A stretch of 38,932 nucleotides of DNA, from assembly GCF_000430885.1 (NCBI RefSeq), contig NZ_AUMW01000033.1:1-38932 (forward strand), written 5' to 3'. The notes beneath the pieces were generated by a model that did not search any database, was not told the DNA's origin, and worked only from the letters and a program-made list of their open reading frames with translations. Positions 24,482 through 32,782 of the stretch are shown here, one piece after another. Source of the DNA: Desulfotruncus alcoholivorax DSM 16058. GTDB taxonomy: Bacteria > Bacillota > Desulfotomaculia > Desulfotomaculales > Desulfallaceae. The translations under genes and the position numbers were made by a program. Positions within the stretch are counted from its first letter, which is position 1. Every line of letters begins with the position of its first letter.

Positions 24482-25758
24482 TGAAAGTCCCGGGTAAACA
24501 TTTTGGCTTTTTCCCCGTCCAGAAAATCCTCTACATCTTTAATGCCCAAATGCTCTAACAGCTCCAGCACATATTTATTGTCCACCGGGGTCCGGTAGGG
24601 TGATTCCTGCCCGTATTTTTCCACAAAATCCCTTCCGGCCCTGGCATCGATCAGGGCTTTGGGGCCTCCCACACAGCCGCCGGGGCAGCCCATCCCTTCC
24701 AAAAAATTAGCATCTATTTTATCCCCTAATATATTTTTAAGCATTTCTCTGCAGTCCTTGACGCCGTCGGCCTGGACGGCACGGATTTTTATTTCCTTTT
24801 GGGGCCGCAGCTTGTTTAATGTTTCAGAAACCGCCCGGCTTACTCCCCCGGTGCGGGCATAGGTCCTGCCGGCCGTGGAGGAATGTTCGCTTTCGTCTTC
24901 CTCCATTTCCTCCGGGTTTATACCAACCGCCTCAAATATCTGTTTGACTTCCTGAAAGGTCAGCACGGCATCCACCGCGTCGCTGACATCCGGTTCCTTG
25001 GCTTCCGCCTTTTTGGCGATGCAGGGGCCGATAAACACGACTTTGGCGCCCGGGTGCAGGTGTTTGACCCCCCTGCCGCAGGCCACCATGGGCGAAACCG
25101 AAGGTGAAATGTGGGGGATTAAATCCTGATAAACCCGCTTGACCATTGATACCCAAATTGGACAGCAGCAGCTGGTTAAAAGGAAATCCTTCTCTTTGGT
25201 GACGTGCCGGTCAAATTCCAGCGCCTCTTTCAAAGTAAGAATGTCCGCAAACAACGCCACTTCCACCATGCCGTAAAAGCCAAGCCTTTTCAGCGCTGCG
25301 CGCAGTTTGCCCGGGGTTACTTCGGGCCCGAACTGCCCGATAAAAGCGGGAGCCACGATAGCAAACACCGGCACCTTGCGGTTCTTTAATATTTCAATCA
25401 GGGGGACGAACTCTTTTTTGTCCACCAGGGAGTAATGCCGGCACACCTCGACGCATTTGCCGCAGCCCGAGCAGTTGTTTTGCTTGATGACAACATTTCC
25501 TTCCATATCGCGGACGATGGCGCCAAATAGGCACGACGCCTCGCAATTGTCCTCCCGGTTGATATGGCAGTCTTTATGGCAGTCCTTGACCTTAAAAACA
25601 ACCTTATCGGGGTCACCTTCTCCGGAGGCGTATTTGATGTACTCATCTGTGTGCTCGTCGCCGTTTTGGCGCATTTTCTCAATTTCACTGGCCATATTTC
25701 CCCGGTAAGCGGACTTAACCAGCTTTTTAAAAATATCGTCGTAGACCTGTGCACTCAT
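24478..25758 (-). CDS. [FeFe] hydrogenase, group B-like
   Basis: A 426-residue monomeric [FeFe] hydrogenase. The N-terminal cluster region has Cys60/64/72/76 and a ferredoxin motif Cys96-x2-Cys99-x2-Cys102-x3-Cys106. The H-cluster motifs are L1 TSCCCPIW at 195-202, L2 GPCIAKKAEA around 244-253, and L3 EGMGCPGGC at 354-362. The extra cysteine in L1 and the GPC form of L2 differ from group A hydrogenases and suit the group B enzymes of Clostridia; physiological direction is not known. No maturation genes (hydEFG) lie here. The GGGAGG ribosome site is nine bases before the start. Nearby genes are not functionally related. Confidence 0.9.
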   Translation of the reverse strand: MSAQVYDDIFKKLVKSAYRGNMASEIEKMRQNGDEHTDEYIKYASGEGDPDKVVFKVKDCHKDCHINREDNCEASCLFGAIVRDMEGNVVIKQNNCSGCGKCVEVCRHYSLVDKKEFVPLIEILKNRKVPVFAIVAPAFIGQFGPEVTPGKLRAALKRLGFYGMVEVALFADILTLKEALEFDRHVTKEKDFLLTSCCCPIWVSMVKRVYQDLIPHISPSVSPMVACGRGVKHLHPGAKVVFIGPCIAKKAEAKEPDVSDAVDAVLTFQEVKQIFEAVGINPEEMEEDESEHSSTAGRTYARTGGVSRAVSETLNKLRPQKEIKIRAVQADGVKDCREMLKNILGDKIDANFLEGMGCPGGCVGGPKALIDARAGRDFVEKYGQESPYRTPVDNKYVLELLEHLGIKDVEDFLDGEKAKMFTRDFH

Positions 25759-26156
25759 ATAGAGGCCTCCCGGTAGTTTGATTTGATATCTGTACTATTT
25801 GCTAATGAAAGATAATTTATGACGGATATGCTGGAAACAGCTTAAACCTGACGGGGCGGAGGGGTGGAACTAAAATGTCATTTGATTTTGTTAAGCTAGC
25901 ATAATAACAGAGTAGAATATTTGTATATTATGGAAATAATTATGGCAAGAAGCAGGAATTTGTTGGCTAAGTGTTGAAACCTAGACAAATATTGTATTTC
26001 CCATACATAACCAATCCGGTAAGATTTTTTAAGAAAAGAATAAATTGAGCAGCAAAGTTAACGGCAGATAATTTTTTATAGCTCCGCCGGCTTTTTCACA
26101 GATATATCAATTTATAGTATTATTTATGAACTCATTGAAACGGGTGATCATGAGAA
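25759..26156. other. Intergenic region between the hydrogenase and cas6
   Basis: About 400 bases without a gene, between divergent genes. AT-rich, with the hydrogenase ribosome site at its left and a GGGTGAT site for cas6 at its right. I searched for repeated units of 25-40 bases and saw none, so no CRISPR array is here. Promoters were not separable from the AT-rich background. Confidence 0.5.
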
Positions 26157-27134
26157 ATGTATGACCAGTTTAAAATAGCAAAATATGAATTAATGCTTGA
26201 AGCCGGTGAACAGGGGCTGTATCTACCTCCGTATAAGGGTTCCACTTTGCGGGGTGGATTCGGCAATGCCTTTCGGAGAATTGCCTGTGCCCAGCGGGCT
26301 CAGGAATGCTTATCATGTTTGCTGAAAATCAACTGCCCCTATGCATATATTTTTGAAACCGCACCGCCTCCGGATGCGGATGTCCTGCGCAACTATGCCG
26401 CTGTATCCAAACCCTTCATTATTGAACCACCATTGGAGACAAAAACATATTATGCTCCCGGGGAAGTGCTATATATGAATCTCCTTCTGTTTGGCCGGGC
26501 CATTGAATATTTACCATATTTTATTGTTGTTTTTCGGGAACTGGGGGAAATGGGTATCGGCAAAGGAAGAAATCCATACCGCCTTGCCAAGGTGGCGGCT
26601 GTCAATGACCTGGGGGGTGAGCGGAAAATAATTTACTCCGGAGAAAATGAGCTGGTTCACAACGTGGATTTAACCATAAACGGACTGGATGTATTGAACA
26701 GTAGCGATGACCTGGTGCATGACGAAGTGACGGTGGTATTTCAGACCATGACCAGACTAAAATACAATGGCAATTTTGTAGGGCAGATTCTTTTTCATGT
26801 TTTGATAAGAAATTTGCTGCGGCGATTGTCTTCTATTTATTATTTTCACCACGATATTAAGCAGGTAGGGGATTTTCAAGACCTGATCAAACGGGCGGAA
26901 GCAGTACGGATCGTATCGGAAGATACCAAGTGGGTGGACTGGGAACGCTACTCCTCCCGCCAGGATACCAGAATGAACCTGGGCGGCCTGGTGGGAAAGG
27001 TAACCTACGCCGGAGACCTGTCGGAATTTTGGCCGTTGTTGATCCTGGGCCAGTGGACACACGTGGGTAAGGCAGTTACATTTGGGATGGGGAAGTATGA
27101 GGTGGCGGGCAATTTTGTTAAGAAAAGCCTGTAA
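26157..27134 (+). CDS. cas6: Cas6 CRISPR pre-crRNA processing endoribonuclease
   Basis: A 325-residue protein of the Cas6 RAMP family (long form with PF10040-like C-terminus). Cas6 cuts the repeat in precursor crRNA. The N-terminal half has a Gly-rich RAMP-like segment, STLRGGFGNAFRRIAC, and four cysteines (about residues 43, 51, 54 and 60) that could hold a zinc. The C-terminal half ends with GQWTHVGKAVTFGMGKYEV, the conserved Gly-rich loop. ATG 26157 has GGGTGAT at 26142-26148. It is separated from the type I cassette by 500 AT-rich bases, and its base composition is closer to the type III genes. It may serve both effector modules. Confidence 0.8.
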   Translation: MYDQFKIAKYELMLEAGEQGLYLPPYKGSTLRGGFGNAFRRIACAQRAQECLSCLLKINCPYAYIFETAPPPDADVLRNYAAVSKPFIIEPPLETKTYYAPGEVLYMNLLLFGRAIEYLPYFIVVFRELGEMGIGKGRNPYRLAKVAAVNDLGGERKIIYSGENELVHNVDLTINGLDVLNSSDDLVHDEVTVVFQTMTRLKYNGNFVGQILFHVLIRNLLRRLSSIYYFHHDIKQVGDFQDLIKRAEAVRIVSEDTKWVDWERYSSRQDTRMNLGGLVGKVTYAGDLSEFWPLLILGQWTHVGKAVTFGMGKYEVAGNFVKKSL

Positions 27135-27403
27135 TGGCTAAGACACATGATGTTTATATAGTAATTAAAATTTAACGATAGTCCCCTTGTTTACGGGTCT
27201 TATTAATAAAAATGTAACAGACATTTATATACTTTCAGTTCCCTTGTTGGCGGGCTCTTTAAAATCTCATTTTTTATAATGACCATTTTCATAAATAATT
27301 ATTATGAAGTATTGGTAAGTATTTCAAGCCCTCTCTTGCATATTTTCTAGTGTTTTATATAAAGATAAATTAAATATAACAATCATTCTTATAGGGGGCA
27401 GAA
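27135..27403. other. AT-rich gap between cas6 and the type I cassette, with two similar motifs
   Basis: About 270 bases with no gene. It holds two related hairpin-like motifs, GTCCCCTTGTTTACGGG at 27181-27197 and GTTCCCTTGTTGGCGGG at 27238-27254, 14 of 17 bases identical and starting 57 bases apart. They could be the remnant of a CRISPR array, or simply two small stem-loops. No third copy was found. Confidence 0.4.
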
Positions 27404-27610
27404 ATGATTAAATTGCTTATCCATTTTCTTAGCTTTATATTTCAACTTTGTAAACCTGTATATGAAATCTTATCATTTATTCGCCATGTGTATATGTTAT
27501 ATAGTTCGGGATATATCTTTACGCAAAAAGATAGTTTCTATTTGAAATGCTCAGTACCAGAAAATATGAATAAAATGGCTATTATACTAATTTCTTCTAA
27601 ACAAGATTAA
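27404..27610 (+). CDS. Small hypothetical protein, hydrophobic N-terminus
   Basis: A 68-residue ORF at the head of the type I cassette. ATG 27404 has AGGGGG (27393-27398) upstream. The N-terminal 25 residues are hydrophobic (MIKLLIHFLSFIFQLCKPVY), followed by a short polar tail. Reaching the next gene takes 30 bases. I recognise no family. It might be a leader peptide, a membrane micro-protein or simply chance coding in AT-rich DNA. Confidence 0.3.
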   Translation: MIKLLIHFLSFIFQLCKPVYEILSFIRHVYMLYSSGYIFTQKDSFYLKCSVPENMNKMAIILISSKQD

Positions 27611-27640
27611 GATTCCAAAGGAAAGTAGGTGATATGTTAA

Positions 27641-30064
27641 TTGGATGAATTGTTTCAATCTCTGATAGGTAAACCGGGTGCTACATTATATAAATTTCAA
27701 AAGCAAGTGGTCAACTCATTATTATACGGGCGTAATGTGATTCTTTCAGCCCCAACGGGTGCGGGTAAAACATGGGCAGCTTTAATACCTTATCTAAAAA
27801 GCAAATTTGAAAGAAAACCATTTGTTGACCGTGTTTTCTATGCTTTACCATTAAGGAGTTTAGCAAGTAGTTTATTTATCTCTACATTGGATGATTGCAA
27901 GAATGTTTTTGTAGTAAATAAAAATGCGATTGCAAAAAGGTATGATAATAAAGAAATTTGTATCACGATACAAACAGGTGAGCAACAGGAGGATAGGTAT
28001 TTTCAAGGGGATATTTGTTTTACAACCATTGACCAATTATTAGCGGGATATTTAAATATACCTCTTTCACTATCTCCTAGAATGGTAAACATAAATGCTG
28101 GAGCATATATTGGTTCGTTAGTGGTATTAGATGAGGTACATTTATTAGATCCTGAAAAATCTTTTGCAACAGTATTAGAGATGGTTGATCGTTTAAAGCC
28201 TTATACTCAGTTTCTTTTGATGACTGCTACACTATCTTCTAACGCGATTAGTATTTTAAAAGAGCATATTGATGCGGATGTAATCACAGTTTCACAGGAA
28301 GAACTTATGAATATGCCCAGTCATCGGGATAAGGAAAGAGAATACCGCTGGGTGGGGGAACCTTTATCTGCAAGTAATATTTTAAAACACCATAGTAATG
28401 GACGAACAATAGTTGTCTGTAATACAGTCGCCAGAGCACAAGAGATATATAAAAATATTAAAGAAGAACTCCCGGCAGGCTGCCATCTCATATTACTTCA
28501 CAGCCGTTTTTACCCTGAGCACCGGCGGGTAAAAGAATATGAATTGGCTTTATATCTTGGTCCTAGGGCAATTAAAACAAATGTTATCCTAGTTGCAACC
28601 CAAGTAATTGAAGCTGGTATAGATATAAGTGCAGATAATTTACATACAGAACTATGCACGGCAAATGCCTTGTTACAGCGGGCAGGGCGCTGTGCCAGGT
28701 ATTCTGCCCCAAGAAATAAGGGCACGGTTTGGGTTTACGAACTTGAGCAAACTTCTAATGGTCAGTATAAGTTAGGTCCGTACAGTAAGGAAAATGCTGA
28801 TCTGGTAAGGAAAACCCGGGAGATCATAATCAAAAGAAACGGCTCTTGTTTGTACTTTTCTGATGAACAAAAGTTAATTGATGAGGTTCATGTAAATGAA
28901 GTAAATGCTTTATTAGGTATTTGTCAATCAATTTCCAGCTGGCGGAAAAAAGTTGATGAAGCTATTGATACGGGTAATCCCGCATTAATAAGAGAATTAA
29001 TTCGTGATATTCAATCAATAAATATTATTTTAACTGGGGATCCGGTTGAGATACTGTTTGAAAAGCACCCTCAAATGCTGTCTATCCCAGCAACAAGCTT
29101 ATATACAATTAAAAAATTTCTTGGCCGGGAGGGGGACAGGCCAATCGGATGGTATCCTGTGGAACATGACCAGGAAACGGCAGATCTTAGCCTATCCTGG
29201 GATCCCATTACCTCAAAGCAACAGCTGCAAAATGCCTGGTTATTAGCTTTATCCCCTAATGTAGCTAGTTATTGTTCCGAGTTGGGATTATGCCTGGGTG
29301 AGCCAGGGTGTGCAGTGCCGATTCGTTACAAAGAAAAGAGCGGGTTTAAGCCTTATGGCTATCAAATTGAGTCATATATTACACATGCTAATGCTACACT
29401 GAAATTTAATAGAAAAAATATTACCTGTCACCAAAATGGTCTTGAAAAGCTAGAATTTAACTTGCATCTACCTGCCGGTATTGTTGCTAAGCTAGTAGAT
29501 TTAATCTGTGTTTTACACGACAGTGGTAAATTAACGCAGAAATGGCAAGATGGTATCTGGTCGTGGCAAACAGACTATTATCCAATAGACGCGGAAAATT
29601 TTAAAGGTCAACCACTGGCCCACTCTACTTTCCGCCCCGAAAATGGTGACATAAAAAGACAGAAAAACCGGTCTTATGATAGGGGAACCCACGCTGCCGA
29701 GGGAGCTTTTATGGTAGCGAACGGAATCTATGATTGGTTACTGGCGGAAACCGATCACGAGGAACTGGCGCAAATACTAACAATGATATGTATAACCACT
29801 ATTGCACGGCATCATAGCGCAAGAACGAAGGATGTCAGCGATTATATACTATGGCCGGGAGCCAAGCATTGGATAGGTAAATCCCTCGAACCTTTGGGCA
29901 TAAGCAAATATTTTTCTGAATTGATTGTACCAGTAGGGAAGTCGGGCAAAAAAGATTTTCAGAAAATGATGATTACAGCAGGTAATAACCGGGAATGGTT
30001 AGCTTTATATTGGTTTTTAGTTCGTAGAGTTCGCTTGGCTGATCAGAATTCGTTGGCAATTTAG
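27641..30064 (+). CDS. cas3: Cas3 helicase-nuclease with C-terminal HD domain
   Basis: An 807-residue type I effector nuclease. SF2 helicase first: Walker A SAPTGAGKT (36-44), DEVH at 164-167, TATLS at 195-199, motif V VATQVIEAGIDIS (318-330), motif VI QRAGRCAR (347-354). The HD nuclease follows: His582 region, His626-Asp627 in LHDSGK, His684 in GTHAAEGAF and His724-His725 in IARHHSA. In most type I Cas3 proteins the HD is N-terminal; this reversed order looks like a fusion of the separate Cas3' (helicase) and Cas3'' (HD) subunits of type I-A. TTG 27641 has AGGTG upstream. The stop overlaps the next gene region. AT-rich compared with the csm genes. Confidence 0.9.
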   Translation: MDELFQSLIGKPGATLYKFQKQVVNSLLYGRNVILSAPTGAGKTWAALIPYLKSKFERKPFVDRVFYALPLRSLASSLFISTLDDCKNVFVVNKNAIAKRYDNKEICITIQTGEQQEDRYFQGDICFTTIDQLLAGYLNIPLSLSPRMVNINAGAYIGSLVVLDEVHLLDPEKSFATVLEMVDRLKPYTQFLLMTATLSSNAISILKEHIDADVITVSQEELMNMPSHRDKEREYRWVGEPLSASNILKHHSNGRTIVVCNTVARAQEIYKNIKEELPAGCHLILLHSRFYPEHRRVKEYELALYLGPRAIKTNVILVATQVIEAGIDISADNLHTELCTANALLQRAGRCARYSAPRNKGTVWVYELEQTSNGQYKLGPYSKENADLVRKTREIIIKRNGSCLYFSDEQKLIDEVHVNEVNALLGICQSISSWRKKVDEAIDTGNPALIRELIRDIQSINIILTGDPVEILFEKHPQMLSIPATSLYTIKKFLGREGDRPIGWYPVEHDQETADLSLSWDPITSKQQLQNAWLLALSPNVASYCSELGLCLGEPGCAVPIRYKEKSGFKPYGYQIESYITHANATLKFNRKNITCHQNGLEKLEFNLHLPAGIVAKLVDLICVLHDSGKLTQKWQDGIWSWQTDYYPIDAENFKGQPLAHSTFRPENGDIKRQKNRSYDRGTHAAEGAFMVANGIYDWLLAETDHEELAQILTMICITTIARHHSARTKDVSDYILWPGAKHWIGKSLEPLGISKYFSELIVPVGKSGKKDFQKMMITAGNNREWLALYWFLVRRVRLADQNSLAI

Positions 30065-30081
30065 TGAAGGAGGATGTTATA

Positions 30082-31776
30082 TTGTCCGGGGAATTTAAAG
30101 TAGCCAAAAAGACGGGATCTTATGCAGATGCCTTAGTAGCTATCGGGTTGGCAGATTTATTAGGTGCATTTGAACATAACGGTAATTCCAGAAAAATTTC
30201 AATTATTGATGGGGGGGATAATTACGTCATTGAGGTTACACCGGGCTTATCAACTGAAGAAGTTTTAAAGTGGAAGCCTGACCCAGGCTACCCTTATATC
30301 AGAATTAAAAAGACCGATTCTGTTCCCCCTGGATATCCTCATTACGATTATGAGGAAGAAAGGGAAGTAGAGAAAAATTACAGGGATTATCAAAAGTCAG
30401 CTGCTAAAAAAAAGAAACAATTAGAGAAAGTTTTACAGGAACAGGGTCTTGTAATACCATCAAAACCTAAAGCTGACCTGCCTGTGTTTAAAACCTTTAA
30501 CTCCATGCGTATGGGTTCAAATGCTTATAATCAACTGTTTGAAGCTATTCTTGAAACAAAGGAGATGCCTGTTATACTTGCAGGGAAATTGTATTGCTAT
30601 GGATTAGAAAATTACATTAATAATGATTATAATGACAAAAATTTGCAAAAAGCTGTTTCAACACTACAACTTTTTAACCCCATAGCTGGTAAAGGGGTAC
30701 ATCGGCCAAAGCCTAACAGCAGTACTCCGGGTTCTATAACACCAAAATTACTGGACTGGTTTGAAGAATGGATGAAATTTAGGGCAATGCAACTGGCACT
30801 TCTCACTTATAATACTGGAAGTGATGGTAAAGATACCAAAGTGTTGGTAATAGCACCCGGGGATATTACCGTATCAAGTTTAAAAAGTATAAGAAACGAT
30901 TTGCTGGGCGATCGTCTCTGGGGTTCTGTATATCTGGACATTAGGGCAACCCTTGATATTGCGGAAAAGTTGATCATATATTCTGAGGAATTCCAACAGG
31001 GAACGGGATCTTTTAAATTTGCAGGGCGTACCCCTAAAGACATAATTAAAGGTATTTATAATACTTATTTCAAAAATTTAGGCACTGCTTCAGCTGTTAT
31101 GAATATTTCATTTTTAGGGCTGCCGGATTGGTTCTATATCAACACACATAAAGATGCTGAGGATTGGTTGGCTATTCTGGATGAACATAAAAAATGCCTG
31201 GGAACTTTGGATGAAGGACATTCCGATGATGTAGCGTTATTGTTAATTTATCGTGATTTCCTGTCTACGGGAGACCTTAGCACTTTCTTATCCTTTCTTG
31301 CTGGCTATGGAATTCACTTTATTAAATGCAAAGTTCAAAAAAAGCACGCCCAAGCTTTTACCACTATAAACTTAAGGAGGATATTTATGGCGAGTTTTAA
31401 AGAAATTATTGAAAATGTTGGCTTTCAAAACATTGCAACGGCTATAAGAAAGACAACCATTAACCCGCAAATTAGAAAATCCATGACAGGGAAAGCCCCA
31501 TATGAGATCAAATATGGACTGGCCCAAAGCTGGAAGCGGAAAGCTAAATTTGAAAATGAGTTTTTGATTGAATTAGCGGAGTTTGTTCAACAGTATAACG
31601 CTGAAAATGTCAGGCAGGCTGAACAAAAGAAGGAAACCCGCAAAAATGTTACTACTGAAGATCTTAACAATGTTTTTGATTTAATCGAAAAATTCGGTTC
31701 TGAGTTGGTGGGTATGCTTCTTTTAGGCTATGGTTATGCCAGAGAGCCTCGTGACGAAGATGCTCCCGAAAAATAA
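30082..31776 (+). CDS. Cas8-like large subunit of the type I effector (with internal small-subunit start)
   Basis: A 564-residue protein. I chose TTG 30082, with AAGGAGG (30067-30073) eight bases upstream; the in-frame GTG at 30064 precedes that site and overlaps the cas3 stop. It has no HD or GGDD motif. It starts with KVAKKTGSYADALVAIGLAD. Its slot (after cas3 and before cas7 and cas5), size and lack of other function point to the Cas8 large subunit, though I cannot assign a named Cas8 family. Inside the gene, a perfect ribosome site precedes an in-frame ATG at 31387, so the helical C-terminal 129 residues are likely also made alone. Charged coiled-coil-like segment near residues 97-125. 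Confidence 0.7.
   Translation: MSGEFKVAKKTGSYADALVAIGLADLLGAFEHNGNSRKISIIDGGDNYVIEVTPGLSTEEVLKWKPDPGYPYIRIKKTDSVPPGYPHYDYEEEREVEKNYRDYQKSAAKKKKQLEKVLQEQGLVIPSKPKADLPVFKTFNSMRMGSNAYNQLFEAILETKEMPVILAGKLYCYGLENYINNDYNDKNLQKAVSTLQLFNPIAGKGVHRPKPNSSTPGSITPKLLDWFEEWMKFRAMQLALLTYNTGSDGKDTKVLVIAPGDITVSSLKSIRNDLLGDRLWGSVYLDIRATLDIAEKLIIYSEEFQQGTGSFKFAGRTPKDIIKGIYNTYFKNLGTASAVMNISFLGLPDWFYINTHKDAEDWLAILDEHKKCLGTLDEGHSDDVALLLIYRDFLSTGDLSTFLSFLAGYGIHFIKCKVQKKHAQAFTTINLRRIFMASFKEIIENVGFQNIATAIRKTTINPQIRKSMTGKAPYEIKYGLAQSWKRKAKFENEFLIELAEFVQQYNAENVRQAEQKKETRKNVTTEDLNNVFDLIEKFGSELVGMLLLGYGYAREPRDEDAPEK
31374..31380 (+). promoter_or_regulatory. Internal Shine-Dalgarno site within the cas8-like gene
   Basis: AAGGAGG, full complementarity to the 16S 3' end, followed by six bases (ATATTT) and the in-frame ATG at 31387. 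It is stronger than the sites of the surrounding cas genes and sits in the middle of a coding region, where it serves no obvious purpose in the large subunit. Confidence 0.75.
31387..31776 (+). CDS. Predicted internally translated small subunit (Cas11-like)
   Basis: An in-frame internal ORF of 129 residues starting MASFKEIIENVGFQNI and sharing the stop of the cas8-like gene. The content is nearly all predicted helix, highly charged, with QKKETRKNVTTEDLNN near the end, as expected for Cas11/Csa5-type small subunits. Separate translation of small subunits from inside large-subunit genes is established for types I-B, I-C and I-D; this is the same layout in a cassette that otherwise looks type I-A-like and has no separate csa5. 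The large subunit upstream would also end with this domain. Production of the short form is inferred from the start signal only. Confidence 0.6.
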   Translation: MASFKEIIENVGFQNIATAIRKTTINPQIRKSMTGKAPYEIKYGLAQSWKRKAKFENEFLIELAEFVQQYNAENVRQAEQKKETRKNVTTEDLNNVFDLIEKFGSELVGMLLLGYGYAREPRDEDAPEK

Positions 31777-31811
31777 ACTTTTAAACAAACTAAATGAGGA
31801 GGTCAAGATTT

Positions 31812-32780
31812 ATGAAAATTCATTCACTGGCCATATCCGGACTTGTTACTTTAAATCTACATTCTTTAAATAACGAAGGGTCTGAAGGCAATTATCTTCA
31901 GACACGTCAGGTGCAGGTTGTAGATGAACAGGGAAAACTACATGCCGTTAACGCTATTTCAGGGGATATGTTTAAACACATCCAGGCAGAACATTTATTT
32001 AATTTGGCTGTGGAAAAGAGGCTCCCACTTTGCGGACCATGTCAGAGGTTTGATGCTAACCGTATAGTGGCGGACGTTGATTTTGCAGGTGCTATACCCA
32101 AGGATACTCCAGATAGTGTCGTCCTTAGTGAGACAATTAAAAAATGTGTTATTGATGATGCAGAAGGTATCCTTATTACCAGTGAGGTTGGCGGCAAAAA
32201 AAGAGCTATTGGCCGTAAGTCTGTTCTTGAATTTGGATGGGTTATTGGACGACCGGATATTACCAGAACAGAATCATATTTTCATGTAAAATTTGCTCCC
32301 GAGGGGCGGGGTAAAGGATCCGGCGATGAAAGCGGTGCCAATACCGGGCAAAATATATTTCACCGCCCTGCATCATCCGGTCAATATGCAGTAGTTTTAA
32401 ATGTCGATTTATATAGGTTAGGGCGAAACGACATAAACTTTGAATATGTCGTGACGGATGACGAGCGTGAAAAACGAATTAAAACTATTTTAGAGAGTGT
32501 ACTTTTTGCATTTCTTAAACCCAACGGGGCTCACCGTAATACTCAAAATCCCCATGTTACTAATTTCGAAGGGATTATTTCCATATCCAAGAGTACCGTG
32601 CCAGCTCCTATTGCAAGTGCTTTAAATAGTCAATATAAGGAAGAAATTAGTGCTATAAAAGAAGCACTTGATAAACTTGAACCAAATGCCATAATATTGT
32701 ATCCGTTTAAATCTTTGGGGGAATTCGCTAAACAAATGGGAAGCTTGATTGAAGAAGTTAAACCTTACGAGGGAAAGTAA
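31812..32780 (+). CDS. cas7: Cas7 (Csa2/DevR family) backbone subunit
   Basis: A 322-residue RAMP protein forming the crRNA-binding backbone. ATG 31812 has AGGAGG at 31797-31802; an in-frame ATG at 31794 precedes that site. The start MKIHSLAISGLVTLNLHSLNNEG and NAISGDMFKHIQAEH match the DevR/MJ0381 family (I quote only parts: LAISGLVTLNLHSLNNEG). The middle contains the Gly-rich segment GRGKGSGDESGANTG, probably the disordered thumb/loop. The Cas7 of type I-A and several relatives carry this signature. A cas5 gene follows after two bases. Confidence 0.88.
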   Translation: MKIHSLAISGLVTLNLHSLNNEGSEGNYLQTRQVQVVDEQGKLHAVNAISGDMFKHIQAEHLFNLAVEKRLPLCGPCQRFDANRIVADVDFAGAIPKDTPDSVVLSETIKKCVIDDAEGILITSEVGGKKRAIGRKSVLEFGWVIGRPDITRTESYFHVKFAPEGRGKGSGDESGANTGQNIFHRPASSGQYAVVLNVDLYRLGRNDINFEYVVTDDEREKRIKTILESVLFAFLKPNGAHRNTQNPHVTNFEGIISISKSTVPAPIASALNSQYKEEISAIKEALDKLEPNAIILYPFKSLGEFAKQMGSLIEEVKPYEGK

Positions 32781-32782
32781 TT

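Noticed and set aside
25759-26156. Possible CRISPR array beside cas6
   Set aside because: No repeated unit of 20-40 bases was found there by eye.
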